Positions 18,488-26,527 of a stretch of 64,000 nt of DNA are shown here, in pieces. The first letter of the stretch is position 1. The number at the start of each line of letters is the position of its first letter. A model generated the notes under the pieces. It saw only the letters and a program-made list of their open reading frames with translations, did no database searches and was not told the DNA's origin. The stretch is from Thermohalobaculum sp039028795. GTDB taxonomy: Bacteria; Pseudomonadota; Alphaproteobacteria; Rhodobacterales; Rhodobacteraceae. Location of the stretch: contig JBCCHJ010000001.1 in NCBI GenBank assembly GCA_039028795.1, forward strand, positions 182,999 to 246,998, read 5' to 3'. A program made the translations under genes and the position numbers.

Positions 18488-18788
18488 CAACGTCAAATAA
18501 GGCGATTCTGAGGAACTTAAAGCCAGTGATTTGTTCTGGGACAATTCTTGCCAGTTAATTTATTTCAAAATCGCAATCGATCGTTGGCAAATAAACAGCC
18601 AGAAGTAGAAAATCTAGCTGCAATTGGCCAGAATGGCTCTGGCTTCATTGCACCTTGCGAATGTTACGCAAGGTAAATTCACATCCGTTCTTCAAGCCGC
18701 AATTTCTGCTTCAAGACGCATATTTTGAACATATTTGTGCACGAATAATTACCCAGCAAAAGCGAAAAGCCAGATGCTGGGGAGCGAA
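18488..18788. other. Non-coding gap with one hairpin
   Basis: About 300 bp, AT-rich. It contains an 8-bp inverted repeat (18652-18659 with 18667-18674, 7-base loop) without a T tract. Otherwise only the leader of the small membrane protein gene can be inferred. Confidence 0.5.
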
Positions 18789-18992
18789 ATGAGAACACCA
18801 GATTGCACATTGTGGCAGACCCTGTCATGGGGGCTTGGTGCCTCGTTCTTATTATTCTGTGCGCTGATTTACACAGGATACCCCGTCGCCACTGCATTGC
18901 TGTTCTCATGGATTGCAAGCGGCGCGATTATTCCTGCAACAGCATGGCGGTTAGTCGCAGCAAAAGACCACGCTGCAATGCAGGAACGCTGA
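18789..18992 (+). CDS. Small membrane protein, unknown function
   Basis: A 67-residue product from ATG 18789, which has GGGGAG 4 bases upstream. It shows two hydrophobic helices (LGASFLLFCALIYTGYPV and TALLFSWIASGAIIPATAW) and a charged tail AAKDHAAMQER. The frame could begin at 18735 but no ribosome site supports that. No recognisable family. It faces the Hint-protein gene, whose stop lies 100 bp away on the other strand. Confidence 0.5.
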   Translation: MRTPDCTLWQTLSWGLGASFLLFCALIYTGYPVATALLFSWIASGAIIPATAWRLVAAKDHAAMQER

Positions 18993-19091
18993 AGCAAGCT
19001 TGGTAGTTTTCCGCACGCTGGGCTACGACTTTGCCTCGCCGTCATCGATCAGCCACGGCCCTAATACTACTCTGGAGTCGTCGATCCATCT

Positions 19092-19670
19092 TCAGCGCGT
19101 GAACGGTTCTGCGTGCAGCGATGGGTCGTCAGTCTGATAGCCTCCGAGTGCTGCCCATACCTCAGAAAATAGTGTGCGCGCCGACCGGGCCCAGGAATAA
19201 TTGTGGACGACCAATCCGTTAACCATGAAGGTGTGTTCACGCTCTGTGATCAGGTTGACAACTTCCATGCGCGCGTCGGTTCTCGAACATGCATGGATCC
19301 GATGGCGTTGCAGTTTTCCCAAGCCGTTAATGCCAAGCAGCACGTCATTTTCGCGTAGCCGGTGGGTCGCTACCCATCCTCTGGATGTTAGAAACGGGTG
19401 GTAGCAAGTTGTTTCAATCTGTCTGATTCCGTCGGCCTGCAATCGCCAGATTTCGCGGTTCTTGAAGGTCAGCTTTTTGTAAACTCGGCGCGGCGCGACT
19501 TGTCCGTTTGCCGGATCAAAGGAAGATACTTTCACGCCAGGTTGGATGTTGCCGAAAGGCTCCCATCCATTTTCCGTCGTCACCAGCATTTGTTCTGAGA
19601 AACAACCGCTCTGAAAACCTGGCGGGGGTGGATTTTGCTGGCCATTCCATCGGTAGTTGCCACCTCTCAT
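19092..19670 (-). CDS. Stand-alone Hint (intein/hedgehog-like) domain protein
   Basis: About 192 residues if started at ATG 19670, which has AAGGAG upstream; ATG 19727 is an alternative. The Hint fold begins with GCFSEQMLVTTENGWEPF (Cys at the autoprocessing position), has block-B-like ETTCYHPFLTSRGW with the T-x-x-H motif, and ends in EHTFMVNGLVVHNYS, the usual H-N end of bacterial intein-like domains. Short flanks exist on both sides: about 22 residues before the Cys and about 33 after HN. No toxin or large host protein is attached. The gap upstream is AT-rich, unlike its neighbours. Possible roles: protein processing or a relic of a pretoxin. Confidence 0.65.
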   Translation of the reverse strand: MRGGNYRWNGQQNPPPPGFQSGCFSEQMLVTTENGWEPFGNIQPGVKVSSFDPANGQVAPRRVYKKLTFKNREIWRLQADGIRQIETTCYHPFLTSRGWVATHRLRENDVLLGINGLGKLQRHRIHACSRTDARMEVVNLITEREHTFMVNGLVVHNYSWARSARTLFSEVWAALGGYQTDDPSLHAEPFTR

Positions 19671-19727
19671 CAGCTTCTCCTTCATTGCCGGCGCAAAACC
19701 TTGTTGAAGCGCAACGGTCAAGCGCAC

Positions 19728-20066
19728 GCTTACTGCGGATACGCACGCTCAACACCGATGTCGGAGAAATGGCGTAGAGAGAGGTCATACGACGCCGCCA
19801 GTAAACACAATCCCGGATATGTTCGAGATGCGCTCCAACGCGAAAACTGTAGCATCTTCTTTCAATAAAATCATAGGTATATTTTACATACGTTTATACA
19901 ACTTAGAGAAGAATGACCAGTCATGCGTAAGTCGCTGAATTTATGAGGTAAAATTCCGAAGTAGGATCAAGAGGAGTGGGCCTGCCCGTATTACAGGCGC
20001 CCATACGCTTGAGGCCTCTACGTCCTTGTGACGATTCAGGAACCGGTATGGATTATCGGCCGGGGT
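19728..20066. other. AT-rich non-coding gap upstream of the Hint gene
   Basis: About 340 bp without a convincing gene. The 19850-19930 part is distinctly AT-rich and holds a short palindrome at 19913-19924; it probably carries the minus-strand promoter of the Hint gene. The right part ends at the stop of the VWA gene. No clear terminator was found. Confidence 0.5.
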
Positions 20067-21254
20067 CTATTTACTCAGCTCTTTTGTACCTTCCTCGAGC
20101 CCCTTAAGCGTCATCGGGAACATGCGATCCTGCATGATCTCTTGGATCATAGAAATGGAATGGGTGTAGCCCCAGTGCTTCTGCTGGATCGGATTGATCC
20201 ATATCGCGTTCGACCACTGGTTCAGGGCACGTCGCAGCCAGACTTCACCAGCCTCCGGGTTCCAATGCTCATTTGCACCGCCGGGATACACGATCTCGTA
20301 AGGTGACATCGATGCGTCGCCGACAAAGATCAGCTTATAGTCCGGCCCGTATTTGTTAATGACCTCCCAGGTCGGGGTTTGCTCGTCCCAACGCCGGCGG
20401 TTGTTTTTCCACACGCCTTCGTAAAGGCAATTGTGGAAATAGTAGTATTCCAGATGCTTGAACTCGGCACGAGATGCGCTGAACAACTCCTCGACGACTT
20501 TGATGTGATCATCCATTGAGCCGCCGATGTCGAACAGCATTAGCACCTTCACGGCATTGCGCCGTTCAGGCCGCATCTGTACATCCAGATAGCCATGCTC
20601 GGCAGTCGCCCGGATCGTGTTGTCCAGGTCCAGCTCGTCCGCTGCTCCATCGCGCGCCCACTTCCGCAGCCGCTTCAGGGCGATCTTGATGTTGCGGGTG
20701 CCGATCTCGACCTCGCCATCCAGATCTTTGAACTGGCGCTTGTCCCAAACCTTAACAGCCCGGCGGTGGCGGCTTTCGTGCTGACCGATCCGAACGCCTT
20801 CGGGGTTGTAGCCATAGGCCCCAAAAGGCGACGTTCCCGCCGTGCCGATCCATTTCGATCCGCCCTGGTGGCGGCCCTTCTGTTCTTCCAGGCGTTGCTT
20901 CAGGGTCTCCATCAGCTTTTCCCAACCGCCGAGAGATTCTATTTCCTTCTTCTCTTCGTCCGTCAGGAACTTTTCTGCCATCTTGCGCAGCCATTCTTCG
21001 GGCAGGTCCATGGTTTCGACGCCCTCTGGGCTGCCAGAGACGGTCTCCAGGCCCTTGAAGACTTCGGCGAAAACCTGATCGAAGCGATCCAGGTGGCGTT
21101 CGTCTTTGATCAGGGCGGACCGGGCGAGGAAGTAGAATTCCTGGACGTCATAGATCACCAGGCCTTTTTCGATGGCCTCGATCAGCGTCAGGTGTTCCCG
21201 CAAGGATACGGGCACCTTCGCTTCTTTCAGTTTGAAGAACAGGTTCAAGAACAT
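20067..21254 (-). CDS. CoxE-like VWA-domain protein
   Basis: About 395 residues from ATG 21254 (MFLNLFFKLKEAKVPVSLREHL, the usual start for this family). A charged region with DEEKKEIESLGGWEKLMETL leads to a VWA domain whose MIDAS motif is LFDIGGSMDDHIK. These proteins work with MoxR-type AAA ATPases in metallocofactor insertion or complex remodelling (CoxD/CoxE in CO dehydrogenase maturation). The matching MoxR gene here is at 28178, 7 kb away on the same strand. The XRE gene ends 32 bp upstream. The client protein is unknown. Confidence 0.85.
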   Translation of the reverse strand: MFLNLFFKLKEAKVPVSLREHLTLIEAIEKGLVIYDVQEFYFLARSALIKDERHLDRFDQVFAEVFKGLETVSGSPEGVETMDLPEEWLRKMAEKFLTDEEKKEIESLGGWEKLMETLKQRLEEQKGRHQGGSKWIGTAGTSPFGAYGYNPEGVRIGQHESRHRRAVKVWDKRQFKDLDGEVEIGTRNIKIALKRLRKWARDGAADELDLDNTIRATAEHGYLDVQMRPERRNAVKVLMLFDIGGSMDDHIKVVEELFSASRAEFKHLEYYYFHNCLYEGVWKNNRRRWDEQTPTWEVINKYGPDYKLIFVGDASMSPYEIVYPGGANEHWNPEAGEVWLRRALNQWSNAIWINPIQQKHWGYTHSISMIQEIMQDRMFPMTLKGLEEGTKELSK

Positions 21255-21286
21255 GCGCCGGTATATAGCCTGTGGCAGGGCGTGGC

Positions 21287-21493
21287 TCAATCTGGTTCGT
21301 AATCCAGCAGATCCGCAGGTTGACACGCGAGCGCGTGGCACAGCTTTGCCAGCGTGTCGAAGCGGATGCCGCGCGCTTTGCCGGTTTTCAGGATTGAAAG
21401 GTTCTGTTCTGTCATGCCGATTTGCTGGGCCAGATCTTTCGATCGGACCTTGCGCTTGGCCAGCATGACATCAAGGCGGACAACGATGGGCAC
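21287..21493 (-). CDS. XRE-family (YozG-like) transcriptional regulator
   Basis: About 68 residues: a Cro/CI-type helix-turn-helix in VRSKDLAQQIGMTEQNLSIL followed by TLAKLCHALACQPADLLDY. I start at GTG 21493, which overlaps the TAG of the DUF2975 gene by one base (TAGTG); longer in-frame starts would only run into that gene. XRE proteins of this type are regularly paired with DUF2975 membrane proteins (YoaS/YozG in Bacillus), as here. It may repress its own operon, whose promoter region carries repeated ATTAA motifs. Confidence 0.9.
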   Translation of the reverse strand: MPIVVRLDVMLAKRKVRSKDLAQQIGMTEQNLSILKTGKARGIRFDTLAKLCHALACQPADLLDYEPD

Positions 21494-22029
21494 TAGACGA
21501 TCAGCTTTTGGTCTTCTGCGATTTCCTCGGCCACGGTCATGATCCAAGAGAGTGCAAACAAGAGGGCCGCAATCAGCATCCAGGCCACGCCAGCTTGTGA
21601 GAGGCTGATCGCCAGCATGCGTTCACCCGGCGGGTTGTTCCAACTGGCCAAGACGCCGATGGCAGCGCCGGTGAAAGGCGTGAGGCAGGTCTTAATCAGC
21701 AGCGCTGCGGCGAAGGCGTGCAAATGACGGGCGGCGCGGCTGGAGAACAACTCACCTTGAGCGAAAAGATTGAACAGGCAATAAAGCCGCCAAATCCCAT
21801 AAAGGAAGATTCCGGCGGGGATCATCGTAAAGGCAAAGCCGCCCAGCCGCTGGAGTGGAGACATCGGCGGGGCACCGGCCACGCGGAACCCCTCGGTCAC
21901 CAAGTCTGGCAGGAAGATCCAAATTCCCGCGGTCAGCATAACAATACATGGGATCAGCAGAAGGCATGCCCATGCAGCCCATCGGCTGAGGACATTGATA
22001 TGGCGACGGCGAGTGTCCACGGCAGTCAT
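21493..22029 (-). CDS. DUF2975 membrane protein
   Basis: About 178 residues with four predicted membrane helices: WACLLLIPCIVMLTAGIWIF, FAFTMIPAGIFLYGIWRLYCLF, LHAFAAALLIKTCLTPF and AGVAWMLIAALLFALSWIM, typical of DUF2975. ATG 22029 has AAAGG upstream; an in-frame GTG at 22044 is the alternative. It is translationally coupled to the XRE regulator. The function of the family is not established; the pairing suggests membrane-linked control of the regulator. Confidence 0.88.
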   Translation of the reverse strand: MTAVDTRRRHINVLSRWAAWACLLLIPCIVMLTAGIWIFLPDLVTEGFRVAGAPPMSPLQRLGGFAFTMIPAGIFLYGIWRLYCLFNLFAQGELFSSRAARHLHAFAAALLIKTCLTPFTGAAIGVLASWNNPPGERMLAISLSQAGVAWMLIAALLFALSWIMTVAEEIAEDQKLIV

Positions 22030-22423
22030 TTCAAAACCTTTCACGTTGATAAATTAAATTAAAACATTAATTAATTGCTGCGTCAATCGATTGAGAACCA
22101 AATTGACCCCTGTCTGGTTGTTGGAGTCTATGGCCTTTCATACCCCAACGAGACTCCGCATAGTCACTTAGGAGAGGCAGCCTGTGCTGCCGATGGTAAA
22201 ACTCGCTGATGGATGGTTCTGCATCGCGCTTTCACAGGGATCTTTCTGATGGGTCGCACTCTATGGCAGGAGGGAGCGATCTGCCTGTTCTATCCAGCGG
22301 AAGCTCATTGGGAGACGGTGTAAGGCTTCTCGAAAATGGTTGAAGATGCAGACGCTTGGGACGTGCCGATAACTTCTTTGATTGCGGCTTCCCAATCAGG
22401 GACCTTGTCCAAGTTAACCACCG
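22030..22423. other. Non-coding gap upstream of DUF2975/XRE pair
   Basis: About 390 bp. The part next to the DUF2975 start (22045-22080) is very AT-rich with repeated ATTAA/TTAATT blocks and is the likely promoter and operator of the XRE pair. A weak 6-bp hairpin lies at 22176-22191. A minus-strand frame around 22305-22423 reads protein-like but has no start of its own and may be a remnant. Confidence 0.5.
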
Positions 22424-23734
22424 CTATTCCCGCAGGGTTTCCGTAACGGTATGGTCGTCGCCGAAGACAAAAGCTGACCATGCTGTCGCATCGGGCAATT
22501 GATTGCGCCAATTTGGATCGCGGAGACCTGCAGACGCTCTGACGATCGTGATTTTCGCATCGGCGATCTCGTCTTCCAGGCCATGTGCCAGAAAAACTGG
22601 CAAAACCGCTTGAGCCTGCTCTCGCGCCCGACGGTACCTTTCCCCGCCCAGATGCCGTAACGCCTTGATCAGTCGTAATTGGGCAACCCGCACATCCTCG
22701 ATCCCGTGCGCCCGTTTGCAGGTTTTGATCGCCTCTTCCAGCAGTTTATCTGCATCCCGCGTCGTGGCATTGCCCGTCACGATGGCTAGGATCGTCGCTC
22801 CGGTACAATCATATGCGCTGAAAGGCGCCTTTCTGCGAGCTTCAGCTGCGGCTTTGCGGACGTTCTGGAGTACGATGGGTTCACCATCGACGCTGAGCCG
22901 ATGCAAGGACCCCCGCCAGTCCAGAAACGCGTCCTGCTGAACCGGCGGCAGTTTCGGCGCGCCCACGCCCTCTGGGTTCACATCATCCAGAACAGCCTGG
23001 GCTAGGGTTAGAGTTTCGGCCTGTGATAGTCCGGATTCTAGCCGCTCGTCATAAAGGACCTCCAACATCAGATAGTCTAATTTGGTCGGCCAGGTATGAG
23101 CATCGTCATCGTTGAATATCGTGTTAGCCAGGCCATAAAGGTCATTTGCCGGGCCCAGCGCCTGCGGGATTTCTTCCAGCAGGCATTCCCGCACCTTGAA
23201 GGGTTCGATGGTGTCCGGGATCATGATGCCGATCTTCTGTTGCGGGCCGGATGCATCAACTACCAGCGGCTCATACCTGCTAGGGTTTGCCTTGAACTCT
23301 TCCCAAGTCGGCTGCGCAAAGATCACGAAGCACTGCGCGGTTGTCCTCGGCAGCAACTCTTCGCCAGGCACCATTTGGATCAGCAAATCATGTGGCGGCG
23401 CTCCTACCGAGATGTCGACCCCAGCTTGCTTGCGGATCTCTGCCAGAAAGCGGCGCAGAAACTTTTGGTAATCGGTTGAACCTGGCCCGGTCATGCCGAC
23501 ATTGACCGGCCCCTCGAACCGCTGGAGATTTTGGCGGTATTCGCCTGTTTCCAAGCCATGTGTAAGCTGGACAAACAAGTGCGCAAGATCTTCATTATCA
23601 AAAGCCGTATCGCCGGCCGGGACAGCGCTTAAGTATCCTGGATCTTTGGGCAACGGCGCGGTTCTAAAAGGTTCTGATCGCGGGGCACATGCAGCTAGCA
23701 GGGCCAATGCGACAAAACCGAAGACCGAACGCAT
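22424..23734 (-). CDS. DUF2927-domain lipoprotein, copy 1
   Basis: About 436 residues. The signal MRSVFGFVALALLAAC is a lipoprotein leader with lipobox LAAC. DUF2927 follows: NEDLAHLFVQLTHGLETG, RFEGPVNVGM, ECLLEEIPQALGPANDLYG and NTIFNDDDAHTWPTKLDYLMLEVLY, a pattern with a glutamate pair before a DLYG block that recalls a degenerate metalloprotease helix. ATG 23734 is preferred since AGGGG lies upstream; ATG 23743 is too close to it. The start is 21 bp after the stop of the small membrane gene, and a paralogue lies beyond. C-terminal residues from about 290 are helical and low in known motifs. Confidence 0.85.
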   Translation of the reverse strand: MRSVFGFVALALLAACAPRSEPFRTAPLPKDPGYLSAVPAGDTAFDNEDLAHLFVQLTHGLETGEYRQNLQRFEGPVNVGMTGPGSTDYQKFLRRFLAEIRKQAGVDISVGAPPHDLLIQMVPGEELLPRTTAQCFVIFAQPTWEEFKANPSRYEPLVVDASGPQQKIGIMIPDTIEPFKVRECLLEEIPQALGPANDLYGLANTIFNDDDAHTWPTKLDYLMLEVLYDERLESGLSQAETLTLAQAVLDDVNPEGVGAPKLPPVQQDAFLDWRGSLHRLSVDGEPIVLQNVRKAAAEARRKAPFSAYDCTGATILAIVTGNATTRDADKLLEEAIKTCKRAHGIEDVRVAQLRLIKALRHLGGERYRRAREQAQAVLPVFLAHGLEDEIADAKITIVRASAGLRDPNWRNQLPDATAWSAFVFGDDHTVTETLRE

Positions 23735-23755
23735 CAGCCACATCCCCTGCGCGAA

Positions 23756-23932
23756 CTAGCCCAACCAACCCATGCGGCCGGCCACGGTCATCAGGATCAT
23801 AACCATAAGAAAGGTTGGGATGGCATGTGCCGCCGCGTACTGCCATCGGTCCGCACTCGTACCGCCACGTTTGCCGGCGCGATGCCAGCCAAGGGCGCCG
23901 GCGAATGCCATCAGTATCAGGGCTGGTATCAT
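23756..23932 (-). CDS. Small two-helix membrane protein between DUF2927 genes
   Basis: A 58-codon frame read by hand on the minus strand: it begins MIPALILMAFAGALGWHRAG, continues with a basic turn KRGGTSADRWQYAAAHA, and ends with a second helix IPTFLMVMILMTVAGRMG. It starts 31 bp after the stop of the upstream DUF2927 gene and ends 21 bp before the downstream one, so it fits an operon of four with the GNAT gene. Positive charges between the helices suggest a cytoplasmic loop with both ends outside. No family is recognised. Confidence 0.6.
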   Translation of the reverse strand: MIPALILMAFAGALGWHRAGKRGGTSADRWQYAAAHAIPTFLMVMILMTVAGRMGWLG

Positions 23933-23963
23933 ACAGTCTCCGGCTACTCGGTCGTTTCAGGCA

Positions 23964-25319
23964 TCAATTTGCGATCCAGCGCCGCACGTCCGGGTGACCC
24001 CGTCCCAGCGCAAAAGCCCCCCACGCCGCAGCCTTGCGCCGGGCGGCGAAGCTGTCTTCGGAGCGCTGTATCGCGCGCAAACTGGCCGCTTGCAAGGCAT
24101 AGAGCGCGGTCAACCGTTCTTCCTGGGCATGGGCTGCAAGCGCGCGCTCCAAACCCCGGGTTTCGGCGAAGGCGGCGGTGGCCTGTCCTGCTTCAAACAA
24201 AAGTGTCGCCCGTTCGAGTTGCAAGATGGTCACTCGAATGTCCGAGGCGCCATGCGCTGCCGCGCAAACCCGCAAACCATCGTTCGCGGCGCGGAGCGCG
24301 GCTCCGTTCTGCGTTGACCTAGCGTTACGGGCAAGGGTGTTCAGTGCATGACAGTGATAGGCCGAATTGGGCACCTGCCGACGGGCGATTGTAACCGCCT
24401 GCCTTGCAGATTTGATCCGGGTCGTACGCGTCGCCCCGCGCTCGAAGGCTGCCAAGATGGCCTCTTGCCATACCTTCATCCGCCTTTGAACGATTCTGGG
24501 TAGGGCTATCGCATCGCGGCCCTGCGGGTTCAGCCGATCCAAGATTTGACGTGCCCGTAACCGTGTTTGACGCCGGGACATGCCAGTCCTCAGTTCAGGT
24601 GAGTAAAGCACCCGCAACATCAGATAATCCAGGCTCGTCGGCCATAGGTGCGCGCCGTCGTCGTTGAAGATGGATGGACCCAAGCCGAAAAGATCGTTGG
24701 CGGTTCCAAGCGCCTGTATTATCTCCTCGATCAAGCAAATGCGAACCAGCCAGGGTTCGGCGTTATCTGGGATGAAAACCGTCATGGCCCTCAGCGCCCG
24801 CTGGCTTTCGTAGGCCTTGGTCCCATAGCGAGACGGGCTGGACTGGAATGTCGACCAGGCCAGATCGCCAGGGGCAACCAAGCAAGAGTTTTGCGGCACT
24901 CTTGTGCGGAATGCGTTTCCAGGCACGAAACGGATGTTCAGATTGTGAGGTCCGCTGTTGCGGGCAATCCGAATACCTGTACGGGTGCGAAGTTGGGCCA
25001 AAAAGCGATCGACGAAAGTTATGTATTGGCCCGCAGCGCGTCCGCTGATACCGACGGAAATCGGGACCTCATAGCGAACCAGGTGCGGTCGGCTGGCGCC
25101 CCACTCTAAATCATGGGTAAGCCGCACAAAGACGTCCGCCAAAGAGTCATTTGAATAGCGCGTGCCGCCAAAGGGCAGAGCGCTACCCAACGCGGGAGAA
25201 CTTGGTTGTCCGCCGACCTGATATGGTTTGTCCGGGCCCTTCGGGATGTTCGATGGCGTGCAACCGGCCAAAACAGCCAGGCCCAGCATGGCCAACACGA
25301 ACGCACCCCATGATCTCAT
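23964..25319 (-). CDS. DUF2927-domain lipoprotein, copy 2
   Basis: 451 residues. Leader MRSWGAFVLAMLGLAVLAGC with lipobox LAGC. The same order of blocks as copy 1 is seen: NDSLADVFVRLTHDLEWG, YEVPISVGI, CLIEEIIQALGTANDLFG and PSIFNDDGAHLWPTSLDYLMLRVLY. The C-terminal 170 residues are arginine- and alanine-rich helices (RIKSARQAVTIARRQVP, RSEDSFAARRKAA) unlike copy 1 in detail. It starts 3 bp after the GNAT stop. The pair looks like an old tandem duplication with a membrane gene between. Confidence 0.85.
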   Translation of the reverse strand: MRSWGAFVLAMLGLAVLAGCTPSNIPKGPDKPYQVGGQPSSPALGSALPFGGTRYSNDSLADVFVRLTHDLEWGASRPHLVRYEVPISVGISGRAAGQYITFVDRFLAQLRTRTGIRIARNSGPHNLNIRFVPGNAFRTRVPQNSCLVAPGDLAWSTFQSSPSRYGTKAYESQRALRAMTVFIPDNAEPWLVRICLIEEIIQALGTANDLFGLGPSIFNDDGAHLWPTSLDYLMLRVLYSPELRTGMSRRQTRLRARQILDRLNPQGRDAIALPRIVQRRMKVWQEAILAAFERGATRTTRIKSARQAVTIARRQVPNSAYHCHALNTLARNARSTQNGAALRAANDGLRVCAAAHGASDIRVTILQLERATLLFEAGQATAAFAETRGLERALAAHAQEERLTALYALQAASLRAIQRSEDSFAARRKAAAWGAFALGRGHPDVRRWIAN

Positions 25320-25322
25320 GGA

Positions 25323-25760
25323 CTAACGATTATACCGAATAAACGGCGTAACTTTGGCGATGCGATCGTAAAGTTGACGGGCGGTTGCGTTGAAGTCCTG
25401 GGTAAGCCAGTAAACCGCCGGGCACCCGGCCTCGTCGGCAGCGGCATAGACCGCTTCGATCAGCTTGCGTCCAGCGCCGGTTCCGCGGGCGTCTTTCGAC
25501 ACAAACAAATCCTGCAGATAAACTACGTTCTCGATCCGCCAAGCGTGCTGGTGATAAAGATAGTGCGTTAGCCCGATCAGACGTCCGTCAATCTCCGCCA
25601 CGAACCCTTTGAAATCATGAGGATCATCGCTGAGCAATCGCTGGAATGTGGTTTGGTAGACTTCTTCGGGAACCGATGTTTCGTAGAACTCGAGATACCC
25701 TGTCCAAAGCACCCGCCATTCGGCTTCGTCCTTGGCTTCGATGGTGCGGATGGTCGTCAT
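25323..25760 (-). CDS. GNAT-family N-acetyltransferase
   Basis: 145 residues covering one GNAT fold. The acetyl-CoA loop is in LFVSKDARGTGAGRKLIEAV (R-G-x-G-A/G-x) and the C-terminal strand in CPAVYWLTQDFNATARQLYDRI. Substrate unknown. It opens a minus-strand run into the DUF2927 genes with only 3 bp between, while a gap with two hairpins separates it from tmpB upstream. Confidence 0.9.
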   Translation of the reverse strand: MTTIRTIEAKDEAEWRVLWTGYLEFYETSVPEEVYQTTFQRLLSDDPHDFKGFVAEIDGRLIGLTHYLYHQHAWRIENVVYLQDLFVSKDARGTGAGRKLIEAVYAAADEAGCPAVYWLTQDFNATARQLYDRIAKVTPFIRYNR

Positions 25761-25826
25761 ACGATCGCTCCCGACAGCGCGGTTTAAGGGGATGCTAGTG
25801 GATCATATCCGGAATTGGAACTCATA

Positions 25827-25881
25827 CAGAGCCTGGGACGTTTGGCTCTGCCGGCCAGTTCGAGGACGCCGTCCTCGAACT
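25827..25881. other. Two adjacent perfect hairpins between tmpB and the GNAT gene
   Basis: Stem 1 pairs 25827-25833 with 25844-25850 (7 bp, 10-base loop). Stem 2 pairs 25857-25867 with 25871-25881 (11 bp, GCC loop). Neither is followed by a T tract on either strand, so a simple intrinsic terminator is unlikely; transcript stabilisation, processing or a repeat element are options. Confidence 0.55.
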
Positions 25882-25942
25882 CCTGAGGTACATCGAGCAA
25901 AGTGGGGAGGGGACGTCCGACCCACAGCCCAATTGCGTCCGT

Positions 25943-26527
25943 TCATGCCCCCAAATGCTGGTCCACCACCCGTTGCAGCAATGGGGCATAGTAGCGAAAA
26001 CCTGGGACATCTTTCCCGGCAATCTTGCCCTCTTCGTCCCATACACGGACACGCAGGATGTCCTTTAGGTTCGGGTTTGCGCCGAAAGCGTCGACCTCTG
26101 GCTTCGACATCGGCCCGCCCTGCAGGTTTAGAGAATGGATTGAGGCTTCAGACAGTCGGTCGAAATATTTTGGATTGGTGGCGCAGAGATAGCGCTTCGC
26201 GTCCACGTGATAGCGGACACAGTCGACAACGATCGAGGGGAAAAACCGCTCGATCACTTCGGCGCCTGCCTCTTCGTGCTTCGTATCGATACCGTGGTCG
26301 GCTGCATCGGCTTCGAACTCATGCACAAAGTGCCCGATATCGTGCAGCAGCGCCGCGGCCACGACTTCATCGGCTGCGCCAGCTTCATCGGCCAATTGGG
26401 CACCCTGCAGCATATGTTCGGCGATAGTGACGGGCTCCCCCAAGTATTCTTCGGCTGCATTGCGCTCGAAGATCCCACCCAGGAAATCCACGATCGTCTC
26501 GCGATTAAGATCGGGGGTGGCGGTCAT
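25943..26527 (-). CDS. tmpB: HD-domain mixed-valent diiron oxygenase, TmpB/PhnZ-like
   Basis: About 194 residues. The HD motif is in AAALLHDIGHFVHEF with further ligands in KHEEAGAE and RYHVDAKRYL. The segment EEYLGEPVTIAEHMLQ has the Tyr (28) and Glu (31) that gate substrate in PhnZ, a strong mark of this oxygenase group rather than a plain phosphohydrolase. It should cleave a 1-hydroxy-alkylphosphonate to a carboxylate and phosphate; with the TmpA partner the product would be glycine betaine. ATG 26527 overlaps the tmpA stop as ATGA. PhnZ (glycine product) is the main alternative. Confidence 0.8.
   Translation of the reverse strand: MTATPDLNRETIVDFLGGIFERNAAEEYLGEPVTIAEHMLQGAQLADEAGAADEVVAAALLHDIGHFVHEFEADAADHGIDTKHEEAGAEVIERFFPSIVVDCVRYHVDAKRYLCATNPKYFDRLSEASIHSLNLQGGPMSKPEVDAFGANPNLKDILRVRVWDEEGKIAGKDVPGFRYYAPLLQRVVDQHLGA

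Noticed and set aside
19913..19924. Short palindrome upstream of the Hint gene
   Set aside because: Five-base arms are within chance in an AT-rich stretch; noted only in the gap entry.
25732..26427. A 231-codon plus-strand open frame over the GNAT start and tmpB
   Set aside because: Arginine/proline-rich composition without motifs; it is the antisense of tmpB, whose HD-oxygenase motifs are clear.
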